A DNA stretch of 64,000 bases from UBA1444 sp964521625. GTDB lineage: Bacteria; Bacillota; Negativicutes; UBA1444. Positions 7,977 through 15,727 of the stretch are shown here, one piece after another. Both the position numbers and the translations under genes were made by a program. The notes under the pieces are model-generated. The model saw only the letters and a program-made list of their open reading frames with translations, was not told where the DNA came from and searched no databases. The stretch spans positions 209,442 to 273,441 of the forward strand of contig CAZFSM010000001.1 of NCBI GenBank assembly GCA_964521625.1. Direction: 5' to 3'. Positions within the stretch are counted from its first letter, which is position 1. Each line of letters starts with the position of its first letter.

Positions 7977-9551
7977 GTGAAAAAAAGAAACTTGGTAATT
8001 GCCCTTATGGTCCTGATTGCTTGTCTTGTGCTAGTCGGTTGTTCATCAAGTCCCAGTAGTCCGGCGCCAGCTGCTTCAGCCGGCGACAAGGTATTAAAAC
8101 TCAGACTTCCGTCTTCACTTTCGTCATTAAATCCTCAACATACTACAGCAATCAGGGATACGAAAGTATGGACACAAATTTATGAAGGTCTTTATGGCAT
8201 TGACGAGTCTAAGAATGGTTATTATAAAGAACTCGCAAAAGATGTAAAACTAAGTGACGACAAAAAGGAATACACCATAACGCTGCGCGACGGCGTAAAA
8301 TTCCAAAATGGCGAGCCGCTAAAAGCATCGGATGTCGTGTTTACCTATAAGCGCGCCATAAAAGATCCCAGATTCGGTTATTTGACAGCCAAAATCAAAG
8401 ACGTGGCGGCTGTGAATGATTCAACCGTAAAAGTCACATTATCCGAAGCCTACGCGCCGATTCTTCACACCTTCTCTTCGCTTAAAATTATGAACGAAAA
8501 AGAAGTAACGTCGCTCGGCGATAAATTTGGCACTGTGCCAAGCAAGGCCGGAACTGGCCCCTACTTTCCGACCGAATACAGTGTCGCTACCGGCGTTAAG
8601 CTGCAAGCCTTCGACGGCTACTGGGGCGGCGCGCCAAACATAAAAAAACTGGAGTACCGAGTAATTTCCGACGATTCGGCTGTGCAAGTGGCGTTCCACA
8701 ACAAAGAACTTGACTTCCTGGAAGACGTGGCGCTGTCAAACTGGAATACCCTGAAAGAACAGGCCGGGCCTGAGAATAATGCCATGATCAAGGGTAACAA
8801 TATCCATTTCCTGGCCGTCAATTACCAATCGCCAAACAAAAATGGCATCCTTGCCAACGATAAAGTGCGTCAGGCTATTTTCTACGCAATCAATAAGGAA
8901 GATATCAACAAAGCGATGGCGGCTGGATACGGCACAGCGGCTGTCAGCTATATGCCAAACGAGTATGTTCCGACATCACCAAATACCGGATTCGAAACCT
9001 ATAAGTTTAACCAAGCAAAAGCCAAGGAGCTGCTGAAAGAAGCTGGCTATCCGAACGGTGTAGAAATTGGTACCATTATTTCTTATCCGTCGCCGACGTC
9101 ATTCAACGGAATCATCGCCCAAGTTATCCAATCGAATTTGGCAGATGTCGGAATCAAAGCCGAAGTTCAAATTGCTGAAAACGCGATTATTACACCGAAA
9201 ATGTATTCCCAGAACTATGACCTGGCTGTTTTCTCAGACTCAAACAACTTTGACTTTAACAATATTCGTCAACAAGTTCACAGTGAGTCAAAGGGTATGT
9301 ACCTGGTTAAATACAAAGATGGCAAGTTTGATTGGCAGCGGATCGAGAAGCTGGTTGAACTGGGGGCGGCAGCTGCTGATACAAATGAACGTCTTAAACA
9401 CTACACTGAGTTGTGGAAAATCATTATGGATTCAGCTACAATTGACCCGCTACTCCATCGACCGGTTGCTATTGTATGGGCTAAAGGCTTAAATATAGGC
9501 AAGCCGGTACCAACTTACTATAAAGTAAAAGACTTCTCCTGGAAGAAGTAA
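7977..9551 (+). CDS. Peptide/oligopeptide ABC transporter substrate-binding lipoprotein (SBP_bac_5)
   Basis: 524 residues. GTG 7977 starts a lipoprotein signal (KKRNLVIALMVLIACLVLVGC) with lipobox LVGC, and GGGG lies eight bases upstream; the longer open frame from 7899 would bury the signal. The mature part is a cluster C (SBP_bac_5) binding protein: YEGLYGIDESKNG near the start, FQNGEPLKASDVVFTYKRA, and RQAIFYAINKEDI. It captures di- or oligopeptides, or related amino compounds, outside the membrane for the permease encoded next. A hairpin after the gene probably raises its transcript level over the permease genes. Confidence 0.93.
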   Translation: MKKRNLVIALMVLIACLVLVGCSSSPSSPAPAASAGDKVLKLRLPSSLSSLNPQHTTAIRDTKVWTQIYEGLYGIDESKNGYYKELAKDVKLSDDKKEYTITLRDGVKFQNGEPLKASDVVFTYKRAIKDPRFGYLTAKIKDVAAVNDSTVKVTLSEAYAPILHTFSSLKIMNEKEVTSLGDKFGTVPSKAGTGPYFPTEYSVATGVKLQAFDGYWGGAPNIKKLEYRVISDDSAVQVAFHNKELDFLEDVALSNWNTLKEQAGPENNAMIKGNNIHFLAVNYQSPNKNGILANDKVRQAIFYAINKEDINKAMAAGYGTAAVSYMPNEYVPTSPNTGFETYKFNQAKAKELLKEAGYPNGVEIGTIISYPSPTSFNGIIAQVIQSNLADVGIKAEVQIAENAIITPKMYSQNYDLAVFSDSNNFDFNNIRQQVHSESKGMYLVKYKDGKFDWQRIEKLVELGAAAADTNERLKHYTELWKIIMDSATIDPLLHRPVAIVWAKGLNIGKPVPTYYKVKDFSWKK

Positions 9552-9570
9552 AAATTACTCAATTTAATTT

Positions 9571-9609
9571 AAAATTCAGGCTGTCTTTAATTAAGACAGC
9601 CTGAATTTT
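9571..9609 (+). terminator. Intra-operon hairpin between binding protein and permease genes
   Basis: A perfect 17-bp stem (AAAATTCAGGCTGTCTT and complement) with a five-base loop ends in TTTTAATG. In ABC operons such hairpins act as partial terminators or mRNA stabilisers so that the binding protein is made in excess. Confidence 0.75.
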
Positions 9610-9652
9610 AATGGGTGCTCTTGCGTTCCGTGCCATTTAAGGAGGCAGAAGA

Positions 9653-10594
9653 ATGTATAGATATGTCATAAAAAGGTTGCTGTTTCTGATACCTTCCGTG
9701 TTAGGCGTAATTTTTATTCTTTTTCTGGTTATGAGCATGACTCCCGGTGATCCGGCCAGAATACTGTTGGGTGACGCGGCGTCGCAAGCGCAAATCGATG
9801 AATTGAATCGTCAGCTTGGCTATGACTTGCCGTTCCTGGAAAAATATGCGCGTTATGTTTACCAAATGGTTGTGCATCAAGATTTTGGCGTATCGTATTT
9901 CACGAAACAATCCGTATTCGAAGAAATTTGGCCACGATATATAGTAACTGTAAAATTGGCTTTTATCGGGGTTGTTCTATCGTCATTAATCGGCATACCA
10001 TTTGGTATTTATACGGCAGTCCGACAGTATTCGCTCTGGGATACGATCCCGTCACTGATTGCTTTTTTTATTGCGGCGATCCCGTCTTTCGTCCTGGGGA
10101 TGTTGCTGTTGTATTTATTTTCGCTAAAACTGAACTGGTTCCCGTCGTACGGTATTGAATCATTCAAAAGCTATATCATGCCGGCGCTCGCTGTATCGAT
10201 TCCGCCGGCCGCGATTAACCTGCGCTTTACCAAATCTTCAATGCTGGAGTCGATTCGTCAGGATTACGTTCGTACCGCCCGGGCCAAAGGGGCTTCGGAA
10301 AGTACGGTTATTTGGAAACACGCCCTGAAGAATGCATTGTTGCCTGTTGTCACAAACGTCGGCATGAGCCTGGGTAATTTGATCTGCGGTGCGGTTGTGG
10401 CGGAAAAACTGTTTTCCATTCCGGGGATTGGCAGCTTGATTGTAGACCGTATTACCTATAAAGACGAGCCGGTTATTATTGCCGGGACAATTTTGATTTC
10501 AGTCTGCTTTACCGTTGTCATGCTCGTCGTTGATTTGATTTACGCGTATATTGACCCGCGTATCAGGGCCAAGTATGCGAGAGTTAAGGGGTGA
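9653..10594 (+). CDS. Peptide ABC transporter permease (DppB/OppB-like)
   Basis: 313 residues, family BPD_transp_1. The N-terminal MYRYVIKRLLFLIPSVLGVIFILFLVMSMTPGDPA is diagnostic of DppB-type permeases, followed by five further membrane spans. The EAA cytoplasmic loop that docks the ATPases is DYVRTARAKGASESTVIWKHALKNALLPVV. AAGGAGG lies ten bases before ATG 9653. The stop is four bases before the ATG of the second permease gene. Confidence 0.94.
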   Translation: MYRYVIKRLLFLIPSVLGVIFILFLVMSMTPGDPARILLGDAASQAQIDELNRQLGYDLPFLEKYARYVYQMVVHQDFGVSYFTKQSVFEEIWPRYIVTVKLAFIGVVLSSLIGIPFGIYTAVRQYSLWDTIPSLIAFFIAAIPSFVLGMLLLYLFSLKLNWFPSYGIESFKSYIMPALAVSIPPAAINLRFTKSSMLESIRQDYVRTARAKGASESTVIWKHALKNALLPVVTNVGMSLGNLICGAVVAEKLFSIPGIGSLIVDRITYKDEPVIIAGTILISVCFTVVMLVVDLIYAYIDPRIRAKYARVKG

Positions 10595-10598
10595 TCTA

Positions 10599-11501
10599 AT
10601 GGAAAACGCCACGTCGCAAACTGCTCCAGAAACTGCAGAAAAAATAGTTTTCAAAAAACAAAGCCAATGGAAAGAAGTATGGCGCATGTATAAAAAAAAT
10701 AAAGGCGCGATGATCGGGCTGGTGTTGTTTTCGTTTATTCTGATTATGCTTGCCGCAGCGGAGTTAATTGTTCCATATTCAGCGGCAACCAAAGGCGTTT
10801 TTTCTCAGATTAACCAACCACCGTCGGCAGCGCACATATTTGGTACGGATTCTTACGGGCGTGATGTGTTCGCCAGAGTTCTGTACGGTGGCCGAACATC
10901 TTTGCTTGTCGCTATAATTGCAACGATGTCATCTTGTGTGATCGGCAGTACCCTAGGCGCGATATCAGGTTACTTCGGCGGCAAAGTTGACAGCATTATC
11001 ATGCGGTCTCTGGATATTTTCATGTCCATTCCGGATATTCTGTTTACCATGGCAGTGGTTTTTGCGTTAGGGGCAAATTTTCAAAACTTATTGATCGCGC
11101 TTACTCTGGCGTATTTCACCAACTATGTGCGGCTAGTGCGCTCACAGGTGTTAACCCTTTCGGAACAGGATTACGTCGAGGCTGCAAAGGCGGGGGGGTC
11201 AGGCAGTACCCGCATCATTCTTTCCCACATTTTGCCCAATGCCATGGGCGTAATTATTGTCAATACCACATTGAATGTCGCCAAAATCATTCTCTATGAG
11301 TCGACCTTAAGCTTTCTGGGCCTCGGTATGCCGCCGCCCGCACCGGAATGGGGACTGATGCTGGCCGAAGCGAGAGAATTTATGCGTGCGGCGCCGCACC
11401 TATTATTCTTCCCTACAATGGCAATTGTCGTGGCTGCTTCTTCAATTAACTTAATCGGCGACGGTCTGCGTGACGCACTTGATCCTCAGCTGAAATCATA
11501 G
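10599..11501 (+). CDS. Peptide ABC transporter permease (DppC/OppC-like)
   Basis: 300 residues. The N-terminal soluble segment ends in WKEVWRMYKKNKGAMIGLVLFSFI, the OppC/DppC N-domain. HIFGTDSYGRDVFARVLYGGRTSL is the hallmark sequence of this subunit and the EAA loop is QDYVEAAKAGGSGSTRIILSHILPNAMG. ATG 10599 follows AAGGGG; the open frame from 10551 overlaps the preceding gene by 44 bases and lacks a ribosome site, so it is not used. It forms the membrane channel with the DppB-like subunit. Confidence 0.94.
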   Translation: MENATSQTAPETAEKIVFKKQSQWKEVWRMYKKNKGAMIGLVLFSFILIMLAAAELIVPYSAATKGVFSQINQPPSAAHIFGTDSYGRDVFARVLYGGRTSLLVAIIATMSSCVIGSTLGAISGYFGGKVDSIIMRSLDIFMSIPDILFTMAVVFALGANFQNLLIALTLAYFTNYVRLVRSQVLTLSEQDYVEAAKAGGSGSTRIILSHILPNAMGVIIVNTTLNVAKIILYESTLSFLGLGMPPPAPEWGLMLAEAREFMRAAPHLLFFPTMAIVVAASSINLIGDGLRDALDPQLKS

Positions 11502-11525
11502 CGCTATGGGGGAAGGAAAAAGTTT

Positions 11526-12530
11526 ATGAATAGTGAACCGATTTTAGATATCAAAAATCTAAAAGTAATTTATCAAACCGATTTGGAAACCGTTGCGGCG
11601 ATAAACGGCATTGATTTGACAATCAGTAAAGGCAAGACTCTCGGATTGGTTGGCGAAACCGGCGCTGGTAAAACTACGACAGCACTTTCGATCATGCGGC
11701 TTTTGCCAGAGAGAACCGGCAAGATATTAAGTGGCGAAATTAATTTTTCCGGACAAGATTTACTAAATCTGCCGCCACTGGAAATGCGCAAGGTCAGAGG
11801 CAACCAGATTGCGATGGTCTTTCAGGACCCGATGACTAGCTTAAATCCGGTTATGACGGTGGGCGAACAAATTGCCGAAGCCATTAATTTGCATAATCCT
11901 GATTTAAGTGCGGCTGAAACTGAAAAAATAGTGGAAAACGCGCTATCGATGGTGGGCATCCTGCCCAGCAGAAAAATTGAATATCCGCATCAGTTTTCCG
12001 GCGGCATGAAACAACGGGTTGTCATTGCCATGGCCATTGTTTGTGAGCCTAGCTTGCTGATTGCTGATGAGCCAACCACGGCCCTCGATGTAACCATCCA
12101 AGCGCAGGTGCTGATGATGATCCGAGAATTGCGTGATCGGCTGGGTACTTCAATGCTGATGATTACGCATGACCTGGGGATTGTAGCCAAAATTTGCGAT
12201 GAAGTCGCCGTGATGTACGCAGGAGAAATTATCGAATCTGGAACAGTGTTTGATATTTTTACGAGCAAAAGACGCCACCCCTACACGCAAGGTCTGTTCG
12301 ATTCCATACCGAGTCTGAGTTCGCGCTCTACACGGTTGCAACCGATCCAGGGACTAATGCCTGACCCGTCAAATTTGCCTAAAGGATGTTATTTTTCGCC
12401 CAGATGCAAGCACTGTATGGAAATTTGCACCAAGGAACACCCCAGGAAGGTAATCGAAGGCACCCATACGCTGCTTTGTCATCTTTTCAGTGAGTCGTCT
12501 GCTGGGCAAAAGCCAGAGGGGGAAGAATAA
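11526..12530 (+). CDS. Peptide ABC transporter ATP-binding protein (DppD/OppD-like)
   Basis: 334 residues. Walker A GETGAGKT, Q-loop FQDPMTSLNPVMTVGEQI, signature FSGGMKQR, Walker B LLIADEPTTALDV and the H-loop histidine in MITHDLG are all present. The C-terminal oligopeptide-transporter extension includes the cysteine cluster CYFSPRCKHCMEIC, which in this family binds an Fe-S cluster. The stop codon abuts the next ATG with no gap, indicating tight coupling. Confidence 0.94.
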   Translation: MNSEPILDIKNLKVIYQTDLETVAAINGIDLTISKGKTLGLVGETGAGKTTTALSIMRLLPERTGKILSGEINFSGQDLLNLPPLEMRKVRGNQIAMVFQDPMTSLNPVMTVGEQIAEAINLHNPDLSAAETEKIVENALSMVGILPSRKIEYPHQFSGGMKQRVVIAMAIVCEPSLLIADEPTTALDVTIQAQVLMMIRELRDRLGTSMLMITHDLGIVAKICDEVAVMYAGEIIESGTVFDIFTSKRRHPYTQGLFDSIPSLSSRSTRLQPIQGLMPDPSNLPKGCYFSPRCKHCMEICTKEHPRKVIEGTHTLLCHLFSESSAGQKPEGEE

Positions 12531-13496
12531 ATGGGCGCCGCCAGAACACCGTTGCTCGAAACGGTTAATTTACGAAAGTTGTTTAAATTGCCTGGTGGGG
12601 CTCATCTCCATGCGGTTGATGGAATAAATTTAAAAGTCTATGCAGGCGAAACGGTCGGTGTTGTGGGTGAATCAGGCTGTGGCAAGAGTACTCTCGGCCG
12701 GACGATTCTACGATTGCTGGAGCCAACCTCGGGCCAGATACTGTTTAACGGCGCCGATATTACACAGTTGAAGTCGAGTAAAATGCGCGAGCTGCGCAAA
12801 GAGATGCAAATCATTTTTCAGGACCCATATTCAAGCATTGATCCGCGCAAGTCAGTCATTGAAGTGATTGCCGAGTATATGTTTATTCACAACACATTTC
12901 CGACCAAAGTGGCCATTTATAACCGTGCGGCCGAGTTAATGGATCTGGTGGGCCTGGCAAGAAGATATGCCAACTCCTATCCGCATGAACTGGACGGAGG
13001 CCGCCGACAACGGATCGGTATAGCCCGGGCCTTGTCGTTGAACCCCAAGTTTATTGTCTGCGACGAACCTGTATCAGCTCTGGACGTCTCCATTCAGGCG
13101 CAGATCTTAAATCTGTTAATGGATTTGGCCGATGAACTTGGTCTTACCTACATGTTTGTTACACATGACCTGAGCGTGGTAAAGCACATTTCAAATAAAA
13201 TAATGGTCATGTACCTGGGAAAATGCGTTGAAATGGCGCCGTCGGACGAATTGTTCATGAATCCGTTGCACCCCTATACCAAGGCGTTGTTATCAGCGAT
13301 ACCGGAGCCTGACATTTCGAAGCGCGATGAGGAATTTATGCTGATCAAAGGCGAAATCTCGAGCCCGATTAATGTTAAACCGGGCTGCCGGTTTGCGGCT
13401 AGATGCAATTTTGTTTCCGAAATTTGCACAGGCAGCGATATTGAATTAAAAGAAGTATCCCCCGATCATTTTGTTGCGTGCACATTATGCAGGTAG
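12531..13496 (+). CDS. Peptide ABC transporter ATP-binding protein (DppF/OppF-like)
   Basis: 321 residues. Walker A is GESGCGKST, Q-loop FQDPYSSIDPRKSV and Walker B FIVCDEPVSALDV. The signature motif is altered: PHELDGGRRQR where LSGGQRQR is usual, so the Ser of the signature is Asp. The second ATP site formed with DppD-like subunits can be degenerate in heterodimeric ABC proteins. The C-terminal extension GCRFAARCNFVSEIC again carries the family cysteine pattern. It completes the importer encoded from 7977. Confidence 0.93.
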   Translation: MGAARTPLLETVNLRKLFKLPGGAHLHAVDGINLKVYAGETVGVVGESGCGKSTLGRTILRLLEPTSGQILFNGADITQLKSSKMRELRKEMQIIFQDPYSSIDPRKSVIEVIAEYMFIHNTFPTKVAIYNRAAELMDLVGLARRYANSYPHELDGGRRQRIGIARALSLNPKFIVCDEPVSALDVSIQAQILNLLMDLADELGLTYMFVTHDLSVVKHISNKIMVMYLGKCVEMAPSDELFMNPLHPYTKALLSAIPEPDISKRDEEFMLIKGEISSPINVKPGCRFAARCNFVSEICTGSDIELKEVSPDHFVACTLCR

Positions 13497-13507
13497 GAGG
13501 AGTTAAA

Positions 13508-14674
13508 ATGATTTTAGGTGTATTAAAAGATATTAAGCATGGCGAAAACCGGGTGATGCTTACGCCGCTTGAAGTGTCGACGATCGTTGAAAATGGTCAC
13601 AAAGCTTATGTACAAAGTGACAGTGGGCTTTCGGCGGGTTTTCCTGATGAAGCCTATGAAAAAGCCGGCGCTGAAATTTGTCATTCGGCTGAAGAAATTT
13701 ATGCCAAGTGCGATTTTGTCGTTAAAGTAAAAGAAATCGAGCCGGCAGAATATGAACTGCTTAGAGAAGGCCAGATTGTTTACTGTTGCATCCATCCGGC
13801 GGCGCATCCGGAAGAAGTGCAGGCGCTGCTTAAACACAAAGTTGCTGCGATTACCGCTGAAGACAGCCATCGCAACGGGTCGCCCAACTGCGAAGCAGCA
13901 GGAAAACAGGGGGCATTGTTCGGTTTGGAGTCAATGTTGACTACCAACGGCGGCAAAGGAAAATTTGTCAGCGGTTTTGCCGGTGCGCCAGGGATGAACG
14001 TTTTGATTTTGGGCGGCGGGATTGTCGGTAGAGGCGCCCTGGAAATCCTCCACGACCTGGGCGCGACGATTACATTGATGGATGTAAATTTAGGCATTAT
14101 GCAAGATATCAGAAGAACCTACGGAAATGACATCAATACGGTTTATTGTACCAAAGAGTCGATTCAACAAGTCCTGCCAACAACGGATATGGTGATTAAC
14201 TGTGTCCGCTGGCCCAAAGAGAGAAAAGACTTTTTGATCACGAAAGAAATGTTGAAGCTCATGGAACCGGGCTCTGTACTTGTTGATATCAGCAATGATG
14301 ACCCGGGGGCTATTGAGTCGAGCCGCGAGACATCGCATGATGATCCGCGCTATGTCGTGAATGGCGTTGTGCATTTTTGCGTAAGCAACATCCCCAGCGC
14401 AGTCGCGCACTCGACGTCGGTAGTTATTGCGGCTGAAGCGCTGCCAATGTTTTTAAACATCATGAATAACGGCGTCGCGGAGGCCTGTGTCACGGATGGA
14501 TACATCAGGCGCAGTCTGACTACCTATAACGGTGTGCTGACTCACGAAGAAACTAGTGCGATTCAAGGCTTGCCGTGGATGCGGCCGGAAGACGCACTAA
14601 AAATAAGTGATAGGCAGTTAGCACCTGCACCGCCGGCAACTTCAACCAGGTCGACGAATTTTATTAAAGTGTAA
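13508..14674 (+). CDS. Alanine dehydrogenase-like NAD-dependent enzyme (AlaDH/PNT family)
   Basis: 388 residues. ATG 13508 has GGAGGAG upstream and follows the ATPase gene by 11 bases, so it belongs to the peptide importer operon. Family residues that can be aligned: Arg in ENRVMLTP, K75 in VVKVKE, H96 in CIHPAA, NAD loop GGGIVGRGAL, and the HDDPRYVVNGVVHFCVSNIPSAV block. The catalytic loop usually written IDQGG reads NDDPG: the Asp is kept but the following residues differ, and the C-terminus has an unrelated Pro/Thr/Ser-rich tail. Alanine dehydrogenase interconverts alanine with pyruvate and ammonia; a different amino acid substrate is possible here. Confidence 0.85.
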   Translation: MILGVLKDIKHGENRVMLTPLEVSTIVENGHKAYVQSDSGLSAGFPDEAYEKAGAEICHSAEEIYAKCDFVVKVKEIEPAEYELLREGQIVYCCIHPAAHPEEVQALLKHKVAAITAEDSHRNGSPNCEAAGKQGALFGLESMLTTNGGKGKFVSGFAGAPGMNVLILGGGIVGRGALEILHDLGATITLMDVNLGIMQDIRRTYGNDINTVYCTKESIQQVLPTTDMVINCVRWPKERKDFLITKEMLKLMEPGSVLVDISNDDPGAIESSRETSHDDPRYVVNGVVHFCVSNIPSAVAHSTSVVIAAEALPMFLNIMNNGVAEACVTDGYIRRSLTTYNGVLTHEETSAIQGLPWMRPEDALKISDRQLAPAPPATSTRSTNFIKV

Positions 14675-14725
14675 TAGCCGCCGGCTAATTTGCTGCGCTA
14701 TAATGTGAATAGTAGCCATAGCTAA

Positions 14726-14752
14726 AGGGGAGTGTTTCATCAACACTCCCCT
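14726..14752 (+). terminator. Probable terminator of the peptide importer operon
   Basis: An 11-bp stem AGGGGAGTGTT/AACACTCCCCT with a TCATC loop follows the alanine-dehydrogenase-like gene by about 50 bases. The T-run after it is weak. Confidence 0.6.
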
Positions 14753-14823
14753 GCTAACTTGCGGTAGCTTATAGAATTCGGTGGACCGCACAGCGGAAGC
14801 TTGACAGAAATGGAGCAGGAACT

Positions 14824-15714
14824 ATGGACAAGGAAAAAGCCAGGCGTCTGGCCGGGATCGGTTATGTGAATCTGGCGACGCTTGTGTGGGCGTCCAACAT
14901 GGTAATTGGCCGGATGGTCCGCGATGATATCGGCCCGATCACGCTTTCGGCTGCACGGTTTACGGTCGCCGCCCTGTTTTTTATCATTTTATTGCAACAG
15001 ACGCCGAAGTTGCAGCGGCCTGCGGGTTCGGTGCTATGGCTATTGGCGGGTATGGCGCTGGTCGGCGTGCTGATGTTCTCCCCGTTGCTATATTTGGGGT
15101 TGCACTATACAACCGCGATCAACGGAACCATCATCAATGGCACGGGCCCGTTACTGACAGGATTACTGGCAGCGATACTGATCAGGGAACCGATGTCCGG
15201 ACGTCAGATCGTCGGGGCTGTTGTGGCGCTGCTGGGCGTATTGTATCTGATTTCCGGCGGTTCGTTGAATTTCTGGCAGCAGGCGCAATATAATCTGGGC
15301 GACATTCTGGTCCTAATCGCGGTTGCCACCTGGGGGATCTATTCTGTGTTGTCCAGTCGGGTGACGCGACTGATTCCCGCCGTTGTTGCCACCGCCTGGT
15401 CTATCTTTCTCGGGCTTCCCGTGTTATGGGGTCTGGCTATATGGGAAATTTATACTGCGCCGATTGCGTTAAGTTTCAAACTGCTGGCTGTTGTGACCTA
15501 CCTCGGTATTGGTCCGGCCGCGATTGGTTTTTATGCCTGGAATCAGGGCGTGGCCCGTTTAGGGGCCAGCGGGGCGATGGTGTTTTACAATACATTGCCG
15601 CTGTATGGCGCATTACTGGGCGCATGGTCCCTGGGCGAGCCGATCGGCCAGGCCCATATCGTCGGCGGGGTGCTGATCGTTGGCAGCGGGCTATGGGCGT
15701 CACGCAAACCTTGA
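14824..15714 (+). CDS. EamA/DMT-family membrane transporter
   Basis: 296 residues with ten hydrophobic segments arranged as two EamA repeats. The first begins GYVNLATLVWASNMVIGRMVRDDIGPITLSAARF, and the second ends LYGALLGAWSLGEPIGQAHIVGGVLIVGSGLWAS. Members export amino acids, metabolites or drugs; the substrate is unknown. ATG 14824 has GGAGCAGG upstream. The gene ends 13 bases from the convergent c-di-GMP phosphodiesterase gene with no obvious terminator between. Confidence 0.88.
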   Translation: MDKEKARRLAGIGYVNLATLVWASNMVIGRMVRDDIGPITLSAARFTVAALFFIILLQQTPKLQRPAGSVLWLLAGMALVGVLMFSPLLYLGLHYTTAINGTIINGTGPLLTGLLAAILIREPMSGRQIVGAVVALLGVLYLISGGSLNFWQQAQYNLGDILVLIAVATWGIYSVLSSRVTRLIPAVVATAWSIFLGLPVLWGLAIWEIYTAPIALSFKLLAVVTYLGIGPAAIGFYAWNQGVARLGASGAMVFYNTLPLYGALLGAWSLGEPIGQAHIVGGVLIVGSGLWASRKP

Positions 15715-15727
15715 CGTTGTACAGCTA

